NCBI GenBank assembly: GCA_049487715.1
Contig: CP150548.1
Span: forward strand, 1,208,377-1,272,376
DNA length: 64,000 nucleotides
Reading direction: 5' to 3'
Origin: Pycnococcus provasolii
Lineage: Eukaryota > Chlorophyta > Pseudoscourfieldiophyceae > Pseudoscourfieldiales
This document shows, piece after piece, positions 1-8,637 of this stretch (its first letter is position 1; each line of letters starts with the position of its first letter). A model generated the notes under the pieces. The model did no database searches. It was not told where the DNA came from and saw only the letters and a list, made by a program, of their open reading frames with translations. A program made the translations under genes and the position numbers.

Positions 1-615
1 GGCGATGACGGCCGGCCAGCCACCCCCCTGATCAAGCACGAGCGTTGGTGTGGACCACACTTCGCCGTCTTCGCTGCTACTCACGTAGATGCTCCCTCCT
101 GGATTCCACCGCATCGGCGGGCCGTCTCGAAAGCACGTCGTGGACTGCACCCAGAAGAGCAAGAGTTTGTTGAGATTGTCGACGACGTACAGAACAGGCG
201 CCCAGCTTGCGCCTTGTGCGGTTTGAGCACGAGGAGCAAGACGTGGCGCGGACCACGCGCCTCCTTCGTCACGTGCGTGTGCGATGACGACTCTCATGTC
301 GTTCGTCCCTTCTCTGTAGTGCGCCATTTGCCACGCAACGAAAACGTTTCGTTTGAAGCACGCGACCGTGGCCATGTGCGCGTACTTGTGCGTTGCGTTT
401 GCGGCCCAGACTTTGTCCGTGGCTGGCGGCGGCAAGCACATCCGCCCGGAAGTTGATGATAAGGCGGCGGAGGAGGAGGCTGGGTTGAGTGTAAGGCGCG
501 CCTTGCACCACTGCGTGTCTTCTTCCGCCAGCGCATCAACAAGATGTGCAAGGATGACGAATAACGAAGCCGCAGCGTGAAGAAGTTCACTGCGAAGCCA
601 CTTGTTCGCTGTCAT
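1..615 (-). CDS. Secreted sialidase-like (BNR/Asp-box) protein, 5' part
   Basis: An open frame starts at the ATG at 613-615 and runs off the left edge of the window, giving 205 residues and no stop. Residues 1-30 (MTANKWLRSELLHAAASLFV...) look like a cleaved signal peptide. Two Asp-box-like motifs are visible: ARDEGGAW near residue 117 and SSEDGEVW near residue 183. Between and around them are WAPVLYV and LLLFWVQS segments and PGGSIYVSSS, all typical of the six-bladed sialidase propeller. In known families such enzymes cleave or bind glycans outside the cell. Catalytic Arg/Tyr/Glu residues cannot be judged because most of the gene lies outside the window, so it could be a non-enzymatic BNR-repeat lectin. 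Confidence 0.7.
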   Translation of the reverse strand, partial: MTANKWLRSELLHAAASLFVILAHLVDALAEEDTQWCKARLTLNPASSSAALSSTSGRMCLPPPATDKVWAANATHKYAHMATVACFKRNVFVAWQMAHYREGTNDMRVVIAHARDEGGAWSAPRLAPRAQTAQGASWAPVLYVVDNLNKLLLFWVQSTTCFRDGPPMRWNPGGSIYVSSSEDGEVWSTPTLVLDQGGGWPAVIA

Positions 616-1320
616 CGTGCAACAAGGTTGTGACGGTGAACCGCCAACGACTGCGCTGGTGATCGACAGACTACAGGTTACGTTCTTGGGGGAGGGCTAT
701 TGCGAGAAGAAGGGGAGGGCGAGGGGTCGGAAAAAGCTGTAAGGGAAGTCCCTCTAAGGTTAGTGGTACCTTGGAAGATTTTCGGAACCAATGGGAGTTT
801 TGGTCGGGCGACAACGTGACCCCGGTAACCAGTTTTTTGTAACGAAGCTTGAACAGCTGTTACACTCTCTTCTTACAGTATCCGTTTCCCGAAACACAAC
901 GTTGTGTGACGGCCAACCGGTTCTGTGGGCAAGTCTGTGGTACCGTCGACTCCACGAGACGCCACGGAATACGAGTAAGGGCAAAATAGAGTGAGTCTAG
1001 TTACAAGGGAGATAAAGGAAAGGGAAGAAAAGGGTCCCTCGGAGAGAGGAGAGGAGCCTCCTAAGGTAGGAGAGGTCTCCCCTCCCTAAGAAGGCGGCGC
1101 GAGCCGCCTTGCCCTTAAAACTATGATCGGTAGCATAGTGTTGTTCATGCTTTCAGACGCCTGGCTAGTTCGCTTTCCGCACGTTAAGTGCAACAAGCAC
1201 ACACCACGGACGCGCGCGGTGGGAAGTTGCGTTTCACCTTCAAAGGTGTCCCTCTCCTTAACCCCCCAAACTTCGACAGGTGATGTGTCGTACACAAACC
1301 CCTAAAACTCCAACAGTAAA
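616..1320. other. Intergenic, no gene recognised
   Basis: This is upstream sequence of the sialidase-like gene up to the left edge of the segmental duplication. The short ORFs in all frames have no family resemblance. It is purine-rich around 1000-1090 (GGGA/GAGG runs) and contains a perfect hairpin at 1091-1110. Confidence 0.6.
1091..1110. other. Perfect 8-bp hairpin with a GCGA tetraloop
   Basis: AAGGCGGC and GCCGCCTT are exact inverted complements separated by GCGA, a GNRA-type tetraloop. It follows an AGG/GAGG-rich tract. It could be part of a structured transcript or a terminator-like end. No flanking gene explains it. Confidence 0.4.
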
Positions 1321-1463
1321 GTAGTTAGCCCCTCTTGATTAGCTTGTTTTTTTGCCCCATACACTCTCACCACAAGAACTACTATGAGTAATCTTACGCG
1401 AACGGCTTCCCTTCCTTCCCCTCCCACCGCTCCTTGCTTTTGAACGTTTCACAAACAAGATCC

Positions 1464-2159
1464 ATGGCGGTGCCTTCTTCCCTGCTGCCATGGTGCCTTG
1501 TAGCACTCCTGCTGCTTGCTTCTCTTCAGTGCCATGGAGCTTCGGCTCAAGAAGATAATACCAACAACTCTACCGGTACGGGCGAGGATGTGGCGCTCGG
1601 AGACGTATTCGATGTCACGCTGCCGCCGCCCACTGGTTCGATGATCGACTACGCCGCGGCACCTGAACCTAGCGACGACGAGTACGAGGAATATGCACTC
1701 GGAGAAATGGGCAAATATGATGAGGACTACAAAGACTACAACGACGGACCGGTGCTCGAGCTCGCGGCGGAGCGTGGAATGAGAGGCGCTCTCCAGACGG
1801 GTTAGGGTTAGGCAGACTCACGAGTGTCGATCGCGGGTTGACCCTTGGAAGAGGAGGAGGAGGAGGAGGAGGAGGTGGTAGCGGAGGCGGAGGCGGCGGC
1901 GGCGGAGGAGGCGGCGGCGGCGGAGGCGGCGGAGGCGGTGGCGGAAGCGGAGGCGGCGGAGGAGGAGGGTCACGGCGCGAGAAGAGGCGCGAGAAGAAGA
2001 GGCGTGCTCAGCAGCAGCAATAACTCATCGAGGAGAGGGTGCTGCCCGCCGACAACAACAACAACTACAACGGTGGAAATAACGACCTGCGAAATGCGAT
2101 CGACGATATCACTTCTTCGAACAATCAATATGGTAATGATGAAGATTGTGACGCTGAAT

Positions 2160-2194
<35 letters not shown>

Positions 2195-2632
2195 CGAAAT
2201 CGCTTCAACGACTACGGACCTGATTGTGGCGACTACGGCAATCGTGGGGGCAATAATCGCCGATACTACGGCAACGGCGGCGGCTACGGCAACAACCGCT
2301 TTGGATGCCAAACATCGACCACAAACATCGTCACGCAACAAGCGCCAGCACCTCCGGAGCCATCGTCGAATCCTCCTGCCGTGATCAACGCCGCAATCAA
2401 GGATGCTGCACCGTCGACGACGACCGTCCAGCCAGCCAGCCAGCCAGCCTCCTTTGTTAGTGCTTCTGCCTGTGCCTACAGCCCATGGGGAGCTTGGGGT
2501 ACCTGCAGCGGCGCGCCTGGCAGTGAGGGGATTCGCTACCGTTCCCGCACAGTGACAAGCGGGACGGGATGCACGGAGAGCCTCGCTCAAGGTCAGCGAT
2601 GCCTCACAGGCGGGACGTCGCGCCGCTTGTGA
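1464..2632 (+). pseudogene. Broken copy of the secreted TSP1-repeat protein gene
   Basis: This is the left-copy counterpart of the gene at 3398-4483. The signal peptide and acidic N-terminal part (MAVPSSLLPWCL...) are kept. After ...AERG, however, 8 bases of the intact copy are replaced by 31 bases ending in two telomere repeats, which shifts the frame and gives a stop at 1803-1805. A second lesion, a CAA-to-TAA change at 2021-2023, breaks the original frame again. The TSP1-like end (SPWGAWGTCSG...) remains open from about 2039 to 2632. It may still be transcribed, but it cannot make the full protein. Confidence 0.85.
1799..1812 (+). repeat. Interstitial telomere-like filler
   Basis: GGGTTAGGGTTAGG lies inside the left-copy gene, as part of a 31-base replacement absent from the right copy. 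This resembles repair filler in which telomere repeats are captured or synthesised at a break. Confidence 0.75.
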
Positions 2633-2818
2633 CGATGAACTACTCGCGGGCGGGACGATTTTATTTTGTTTACTTTTCATTTTGGAGTTTTGGTTTTTCA
2701 ACTGGTGTTGTGTGACAAATTTTGTTGTTGTGTTTATCACTGTTGTTGATTCTTCGTTCGTCCCCTCCCTCCCTCCCTCCCTCCCTCGATTCATCTATCT
2801 TCTTCTTCATTCACGAAT

Positions 2819-3155
2819 TCACCCCGTATTTCCCATCGCAATCGCAATCGCCTTCATGGTGATGATGAGCGCATCCTCCACGATGATCTGGTACTGCGCG
2901 CGACGATCCGCAACCTCCGCCGTCGCCATCGTTGGACTCGACAGCGAGCACATCGCCGCAAGGTCTGCATCCGCCTCGAACGTGTTAGCCTCGCTCGGCC
3001 AGACATTGTCGTCCACGATCGCGCGGAGCCCCTTCAGCAGATGAGCTTGCATGACATTCAACGGCGTCACGTACGGAAGGCGCAGCTCGAGCTTGCGTAG
3101 CAGATTGAGCTTGAGCTGGTGGCTTGCTGAGCAGTGAAATTCCGAGGTGTTCACC
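2819..3155 (-). pseudogene. Duplicated 3' fragment of PEP carboxylase
   Basis: This encodes the last ~110 residues of PEP carboxylase, from VNTSEFHCSASHQLKLN to the terminal GNTG. It is nearly identical to 4674-5010, with one change (KG for KE in AHLLKELRAIV). The reading frame stays open upstream into the unique spacer, but there is no catalytic region, so this is a tail fragment carried by the duplication. Confidence 0.9.
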
Positions 3156-3254
3156 CCCCCTCTAGAGGAATGATCACCACCACATGAAAAGGATTCTACG
3201 ATGGATCCCCCCGGAGGGGAAATCCTCCCAGATAGGTGTCCACCTAAGATTATG

Positions 3255-4007
3255 GTAGTTAGCCCCTCTTGATTAGCTTGTTTTTTTGCCCCATACACTC
3301 TCACCACAAGAACTACTATGAGTAATCTTACGCGAACGGCTTCCCTTCCTTCCCCTCCCACCGCTCCTTGCTTTTGAACGTTTCACAAACAAGATCCATG
3401 GCGGTGCCTTCTTCCCTGCTGCCATGGTGCCTTGTAGCACTCCTGCTGCTTGCTTCTCTTCAGTGCCATGGAGCTTCGGCTCAAGAAGATAATACCAACA
3501 ACTCTACCGGTACGGGCGAGGATGTGGCGCTCGGAGACGTATTCGATGTCACGCTGCCGTCGCCCACTGGTTCGATGATCGACTACGCCGCGGCACCTGA
3601 ACCTAGCGACGACGAGTACGAGGAATATGCACTCGGAGAAATGGGCAAATATGATGAGGACTACAAAGACTACAACGACGGACCGGTGCTCGAGCTCGCG
3701 GCGGAGCGTGGAAGGTCGTCCGGCAGACTCACGAGTGTCGATCGCGGGCTGATCCTTGGAAGAGGAGGAGGAGGAGGAGGTGGTAGCGGAGGCGGAGGCG
3801 GCGGCGGAAGCGGAGGCGGCGGAGGAGGAGGGTCACGGCGCGAGAAGAGGCGTGCTCAGCAGCAGCAACAACCCATCGAGGAGAGGGTGCTGCCCGCCGA
3901 CAACAACAACAACTACAACGGTGGAAATAACGACCTGCGAAATGCGATCGACGATATCACTTCTTCGAACAATGAATATGGTAATGATGAAGATTGTGAC
4001 GCTGAAT

Positions 4008-4042
<35 letters not shown>

Positions 4043-5010
4043 CGAAATCGCTTCCGCAACGACTACGGACCTGATTGTGGCGACTACGGCAATCGTGGGG
4101 GCAATAATCGTCGATACTACGGCGACGGCGGCGGCTACGGCAACAACCGCTTTGGATGCCAAACATCGACCACAAACATCGTCACGCAACAAGCGCCAGC
4201 ACCTCCGGAGCCATCATCGAATCCTCCTGCCGTGATCAACGCCGCAATCAAGGATGCTGCACCGTCGACGACGACCGTCCAGCCAGCCAGCCAGCCAGCC
4301 AGCTTTGTTAGTGCTTCTGCCTGTGCCTACAGCCCATGGGGAGCTTGGGGTACCTGCAGCGGCGCGCCTGGCAGCGAGGGAATTCGCTACCGTTCCCGGA
4401 CAGTGACAAGCGGGACGGGATGCACGGAGAGCCTCGCTCAAGGTCAGCGATGCCTCACAGGCGGGACGTCGCGCCGCTTGTGAAGATGAACTACTCGCGG
4501 GCGGGACGATTTTATTTTGTTTACTTTTCATTTTGGAGTTTTGGTTTTTCAACTGGTGTTGTGTGACAAATTTTGTTGTTGTGTTTATCACTGTTGTTGA
4601 TTCTTCGTTCGTCCCCTCCCTCCCTCCCTCCCTCCCTCCCTCGATTCATCTATCTTCTTCTTCATTCACGAATTCACCCCGTATTTCCCATCGCAATCGC
4701 AATCGCCTTCATGGTGATGATGAGCGCATCCTCCACGATGATCTGGTACTGCGCGCGACGATCCGCAACCTCCGCCGTCGCCATCGTTGGACTCGACAGC
4801 GAGCACATCGCCGCAAGGTCTGCATCCGCCTCGAACGTGTTAGCCTCGCTCGGCCAGACATTGTCGTCCACGATCGCGCGGAGCTCCTTCAGCAGATGAG
4901 CTTGCATGACATTCAACGGCGTCACGTACGGAAGGCGCAGCTCGAGCTTGCGTAGCAGATTGAGCTTGAGCTGGTGGCTTGCTGAGCAGTGAAATTCCGA
5001 GGTGTTCACC
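3255..5010. repeat. Segmental duplication, right copy
   Basis: Partner of 1321-3155. It holds the intact secreted-protein gene and the native 3' end of PEP carboxylase. It is shorter than the left copy mainly because of fewer GGA/GGC triplets around 3760-3835, while the CCTC tract near 4610 is longer. Confidence 0.93.
3398..4483 (+). CDS. Secreted Gly/Arg/Asn-rich protein with a C-terminal thrombospondin type-1-like repeat
   Basis: The frame gives 361 residues. Residues 1-29 form a clear signal peptide (CLVALLLLASLQCHG, then ASA). An acidic Asp/Glu/Tyr-rich part follows (EPSDDEYEEYALGEMGKYDEDYKDY). Next come poly-Gly runs from GGC/GGA triplets, an Asn/Asp-rich stretch, an Arg run encoded by CGC triplets, and an RRYYGDGGGYG segment. 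The last ~50 residues carry WGAWGTCS...GIRYRSRTV...GC...SL...RC, the pattern of a TSP1 repeat. The role is probably extracellular matrix or adhesion; the partner is unknown. The gene is convergent with PEP carboxylase, about 190 bp away. A start 10 codons upstream is not ATG. Confidence 0.8.
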
Positions 5011-8000
5011 TCCTTCACCGCCTGCCCGAGGAGATCGGGTGCGCCAGGACTCTTCGATGCAAGTTCCGTGAACGGATGCAGTACTCCGTAGTGCTTGCCA
5101 CCGTCATCCTCTACTTCGTCACCGTCGTAGAGAGAAGAGACTTTCGCCGCCGCCGATGCCGCGGGCTCCTCCTCCTCTGTTGTTGCCGCCGGCTCGTTGC
5201 TGCTGTCGTCGATGCTGTTGTCGAACATGTATTTTTTCCCCGCATTCAACACGTCGAAGATGGCACTCTTGGTCTTACGGAAACTCGCACGAAGCGACGA
5301 TCCGAGCTCTTTCAATTCGGTAGCTTCGCTGGGGAGAAGCATCCTCTCGTACAGCTTCGCGCATCGCTCGTCGGCTTTCATCAAAACCATCTCCACCATG
5401 TCCATCGTCACCTGGAAGAACGGCCACTCGCTGTACATGGTCGCAATTGTGTCGAGATCGCCGAAAGATTCGAACGCCTCGCCTATGCCAAGCCAGACGG
5501 GGAGATGAAATCGCGTCTGCGTCCACGCGAAAATCCACGGAATGGCTCGCAGGCTTTCAACGCCAGCATCCGCCTTGCGTCGACTCGGTCGACTTCCAAT
5601 GTTCATCCGCCCAAGCTCGAGCTCAGGTGTCACCTTCTTGAAGAACGGAATGAACAGCGGGTTCTGGAATACCACACCACGGTACGCCGAGCAGCTCCTC
5701 TCGCTCAGCGTGTCCATCACCTCACGCCACTTCGCCTTGGGCTGACGCGGCGGCGCAAGCGTGTGCTCGAGGACCGCGGTTGTGTACATGTCAAAGGTGC
5801 GAAATGCAAGCTCCGTGCTTCCAAAGTCCTGCTCGATCACCTCTCCCTGAATGGTGAGACGAAGGCGGCCATCGACCGTCTCGGGAGGCTGGCTGAGAAT
5901 GGCGAGGTGCGCGGGGCCTCCGCCGCGGCCTACGGTGCCACCGCGTCCGTGGAACAGTGTCAGCTTCACGCCGTGAGCCTTAGACACCTTCGCGAGCTTC
6001 TCCTGCCCTTCGTACAGCCCCCAAGCCGCCGCGAGTCGTCCAGCATCTTTCCCACTGTCGCTGTAGCCAACCATGACCTCCTGCGAGCGTGCAAAGTTCG
6101 TGCCAATGTATCCGTTGTACACCGCATTGGTGTAGAGTGCTTCCATCACCGATGGCGAGCGCTGAAGGTCGTCAAGCTTCTCAAACAGAGGCACGACGCG
6201 CATCGGCTTGCTGTTCGACCCGCCGACGCTCGCCTCACGCTGGAGCAGCACCACAGCGAGCACATCTGACGCCTGCTGGCACATCGAGATGACGTAAGCA
6301 CCGAGGCTGTCGGGTGGAAGCTTGGAGATGCACGCACACGTGCGCAGCACCTCCACGTCATCCTCGGTAAATGCGCTACTCGTCTCGTAGTCACGCGGCA
6401 GAAGTGGTCGCTTACCACCAAGCTCCTTTGAGATGAAGGCAACACGGTCGTCTTCATCCCACGAGAGGTAACTGCCCAAGCCGAGGTGTCGCGTGATGGC
6501 GTCAATTGCGTGAGCGTGTCGATCGCTTTCCTGGCGAACGTCAAGCTTCAGCAGAGCGAGCCCGAACGCGCGAACTTGTCGGATCACGTCGACGAGAAAT
6601 CCGTTCGCGGTGGCATTGTCTCCCACCTCGATGAGACTCTCTTGAATGAGAAGCAGCGGAGTGAGCAGATGCTGCGTTTCGCTGTACACGCACTCGAAGC
6701 GATCCTTCCAGCTTGCGGAAGAGGGACTGTCGCCGCCAAACTGCTCGTGGTAGCCCGGCTGCCCTGGGAGAATGAACGACGTGTTGTCATCCATAAGCGC
6801 AACGAGGCTGGCTCCGTCGCGATTCGACAGCGTAGAAAGCAAGAGCTGCTTGGTATTCCACAGCTTGTCACGCACGTAGCTCAGTACGCATCGATACGGC
6901 TCAGTCTCAGGCAGCGGGTAGAGGAAATCCTCGTAGTTGCGCTGCGTGCACCGCTCTCGGTAGACGTGATCACTCGTAAAGTTCGACGTGCTCGAGTTGG
7001 TCCTGGGAAAACCCGTACTCGCGTTAGAATCCTGGCGACCGCGCGGCGCCTGCTCGCGCTCGTGCTGCGTGTAATGCGGTCCAAGGTCGCTCTTGAAGCA
7101 CTTCGTGATGTCGTTGACGAACGATCGCAGCTTCGCACTGCACCGCCAGCTTGACAGCTCGTTCAGAAGGAGCGAAATCTGCGCAAAGTAGAGGTCAATT
7201 GCACGGATGCGATTCGTCACAACTACCTCATACGTCGTCTCCGCGGTGACGAAGGGATTTCCGTCACGATCGCCTCCCATCCACGTGCTGAATCGGAACA
7301 GATCTGCGCCGTCGTTCGGCAGCGGCGGAAGGCCGGCATGCCCGAGCGTCATATTCATGCGCCGGATGTAGGCGGGTACGCTCGAGAACACAGTCTCAGT
7401 CACGTACGACAGACCCACGCGCGCCTCTGACTGCGGCGTGGGACGGCTGCGTCGAATCTCGTCCGTCCTCCACGACTCTTCAATCGCCGCGAGCATCATG
7501 TCGACTGATGCCATCTTCTCGAATCGGTTCATCTTCTCGCCGTGCTGGATGCGCAGCAGGTTGCTGCGAACGACCGCCTGCTTCTTGAGCAGAGATCGTC
7601 GAGTTGCCTGTGTGGGATGCGCTGTGAACACGAATTCCACCTGCTGCTCAGCGAGCGCGAAGTAGATCTGGTCGATGTCAATTCCACTTTTCACGAGCCT
7701 TCGTATCGACTGGTCGATCGATCGCGTCGGACGAACGGCGCCACCAATTCCAGCCTCACGCTCGCTTATGACGTCCGCCACCTCCTCGGTGAGCGAATGC
7801 ATACTAAGCATGTTGCTGAATGCCGAGGCGACAAGCACGATGTCCGCCGGACTCATGCTTTGCACAAATTTCTCGAGGCTCCCAAAGTCGTCGTCTTCGC
7901 CAGTCGCCGTCCATTTCTGTGCGAGCTCGTAGATCTGCTCCACTTTCTGCGCGACGTGCGGGTGGCTCTTGCGAATAAGTGTCATTAGCATGTTACGTAG

Positions 8001-8294
8001 CAGGCGGTCGTCGTCGTGCAGATCTGCGAGGGTATTTTCACCACCGAAGCTAACCTGTCGTAGCGCAGGTGGGAGTGACGGCAGGTTGAATTGTTGTTCT
8101 TCTTTGCTGTCCCGAGTGTCCTCCAGGCTTCGTCGCGGCGAGCTGAGTTCCGTCGTGAAGGATCCGTACGACGCATTCCCGAAGAGCGAAGCCAAGAGAC
8201 CTCCTCCACCGGCATTTGCGGTACGTTGTTGTTGTTGTGGTCGTGGTGGCGTGCCCTCGCCGCCATCATCGTCGCGATCCGCCGCCGCCATCAT
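4674..8294 (-). CDS. PPC: Phosphoenolpyruvate carboxylase
   Basis: The enzyme adds bicarbonate to PEP to give oxaloacetate (anaplerotic or C4-type carbon entry). The catalytic signature FTAHPTQATRRSL is near residue 225. Further signatures are TWMGGDRDGNPFV, VGYSDSGKDAGR, the Gly loop FHGRGGTVGRGGGP, QGEVIEQDFG, MNIGSRPSRR and RAIPWIFAWTQTRF, with a terminal GNTG. From the ATG at 8292-8294 the protein has 1206 residues, longer than the usual ~950. The extra length is a ~100-residue N-terminal extension and a Ser/Asn-rich insert (QDSNASTGFPRTNSS...) in the middle. The frame is open upstream to 8489, but that part is Pro/Arg-rich and a less likely start. The motifs resemble plant-type more than bacterial-type enzymes. 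The 3' end is duplicated at 2819-3155. Confidence 0.96.
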   Translation of the reverse strand: MMAAADRDDDGGEGTPPRPQQQQRTANAGGGGLLASLFGNASYGSFTTELSSPRRSLEDTRDSKEEQQFNLPSLPPALRQVSFGGENTLADLHDDDRLLRNMLMTLIRKSHPHVAQKVEQIYELAQKWTATGEDDDFGSLEKFVQSMSPADIVLVASAFSNMLSMHSLTEEVADVISEREAGIGGAVRPTRSIDQSIRRLVKSGIDIDQIYFALAEQQVEFVFTAHPTQATRRSLLKKQAVVRSNLLRIQHGEKMNRFEKMASVDMMLAAIEESWRTDEIRRSRPTPQSEARVGLSYVTETVFSSVPAYIRRMNMTLGHAGLPPLPNDGADLFRFSTWMGGDRDGNPFVTAETTYEVVVTNRIRAIDLYFAQISLLLNELSSWRCSAKLRSFVNDITKCFKSDLGPHYTQHEREQAPRGRQDSNASTGFPRTNSSTSNFTSDHVYRERCTQRNYEDFLYPLPETEPYRCVLSYVRDKLWNTKQLLLSTLSNRDGASLVALMDDNTSFILPGQPGYHEQFGGDSPSSASWKDRFECVYSETQHLLTPLLLIQESLIEVGDNATANGFLVDVIRQVRAFGLALLKLDVRQESDRHAHAIDAITRHLGLGSYLSWDEDDRVAFISKELGGKRPLLPRDYETSSAFTEDDVEVLRTCACISKLPPDSLGAYVISMCQQASDVLAVVLLQREASVGGSNSKPMRVVPLFEKLDDLQRSPSVMEALYTNAVYNGYIGTNFARSQEVMVGYSDSGKDAGRLAAAWGLYEGQEKLAKVSKAHGVKLTLFHGRGGTVGRGGGPAHLAILSQPPETVDGRLRLTIQGEVIEQDFGSTELAFRTFDMYTTAVLEHTLAPPRQPKAKWREVMDTLSERSCSAYRGVVFQNPLFIPFFKKVTPELELGRMNIGSRPSRRKADAGVESLRAIPWIFAWTQTRFHLPVWLGIGEAFESFGDLDTIATMYSEWPFFQVTMDMVEMVLMKADERCAKLYERMLLPSEATELKELGSSLRASFRKTKSAIFDVLNAGKKYMFDNSIDDSSNEPAATTEEEEPAASAAAKVSSLYDGDEVEDDGGKHYGVLHPFTELASKSPGAPDLLGQAVKEVNTSEFHCSASHQLKLNLLRKLELRLPYVTPLNVMQAHLLKELRAIVDDNVWPSEANTFEADADLAAMCSLSSPTMATAEVADRRAQYQIIVEDALIITMKAIAIAMGNTG

Positions 8295-8637
8295 GGTTTG
8301 TTCCGTTGTTTGCGGTAGGTGCAAAGGAATAATGGGGCCGAAAATAAATAAATCGGCTGAACTCCGACGCGTGGTCCCTTGATTGCCTTTTCCTTTCCCA
8401 ATTTTCCGCATGTGATCTCGATATCTTTTCGCTATGCACTGGGGGGGCGGCGGCTGTGGGCGGTACAAATTTCCAAGTTGGGGTTCCACTCGTTGTCCCC
8501 CCCTCCCTCTCCTCCAACCTGCTTTGCCCCGAGCCCCTCCCCGAACCCGAAGCAGCTCTCAACTCTTTGAACACATTCACCGAGGCGTGCGCGCGCGCGT
8601 GTGGTCACTTGCTCGCTCGCTCGCTCGTCAAATCGTC

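Larger units (their letters stand above)
1321..3155. repeat. Segmental duplication, left copy
   Basis: The sequence from GTAGTTAGCCCCTCTTG to GAGGTGTTCACC recurs at 3255-5010 with only scattered substitutions and differences in triplet-repeat length. The unit carries a whole secreted-protein gene (plus strand) and the 3' end of PEP carboxylase (minus strand). A unique spacer at 3156-3254, containing CCCCTCTAGAGG, separates the copies. The left copy has the disabling changes, so the right copy is probably the functional one. Confidence 0.93.

Noticed and set aside
1838-2384. Gly-rich and Glu/Ala-rich ORFs in the left duplication copy
   Set aside because: They are triplet-repeat tracts read in other frames of the broken secreted-protein gene.
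4989-6269. 426-codon plus-strand ORF opposite PEP carboxylase
   Set aside because: It is antisense to a certain gene, Arg/His-rich with no domain, and explained by high GC leaving frames open.
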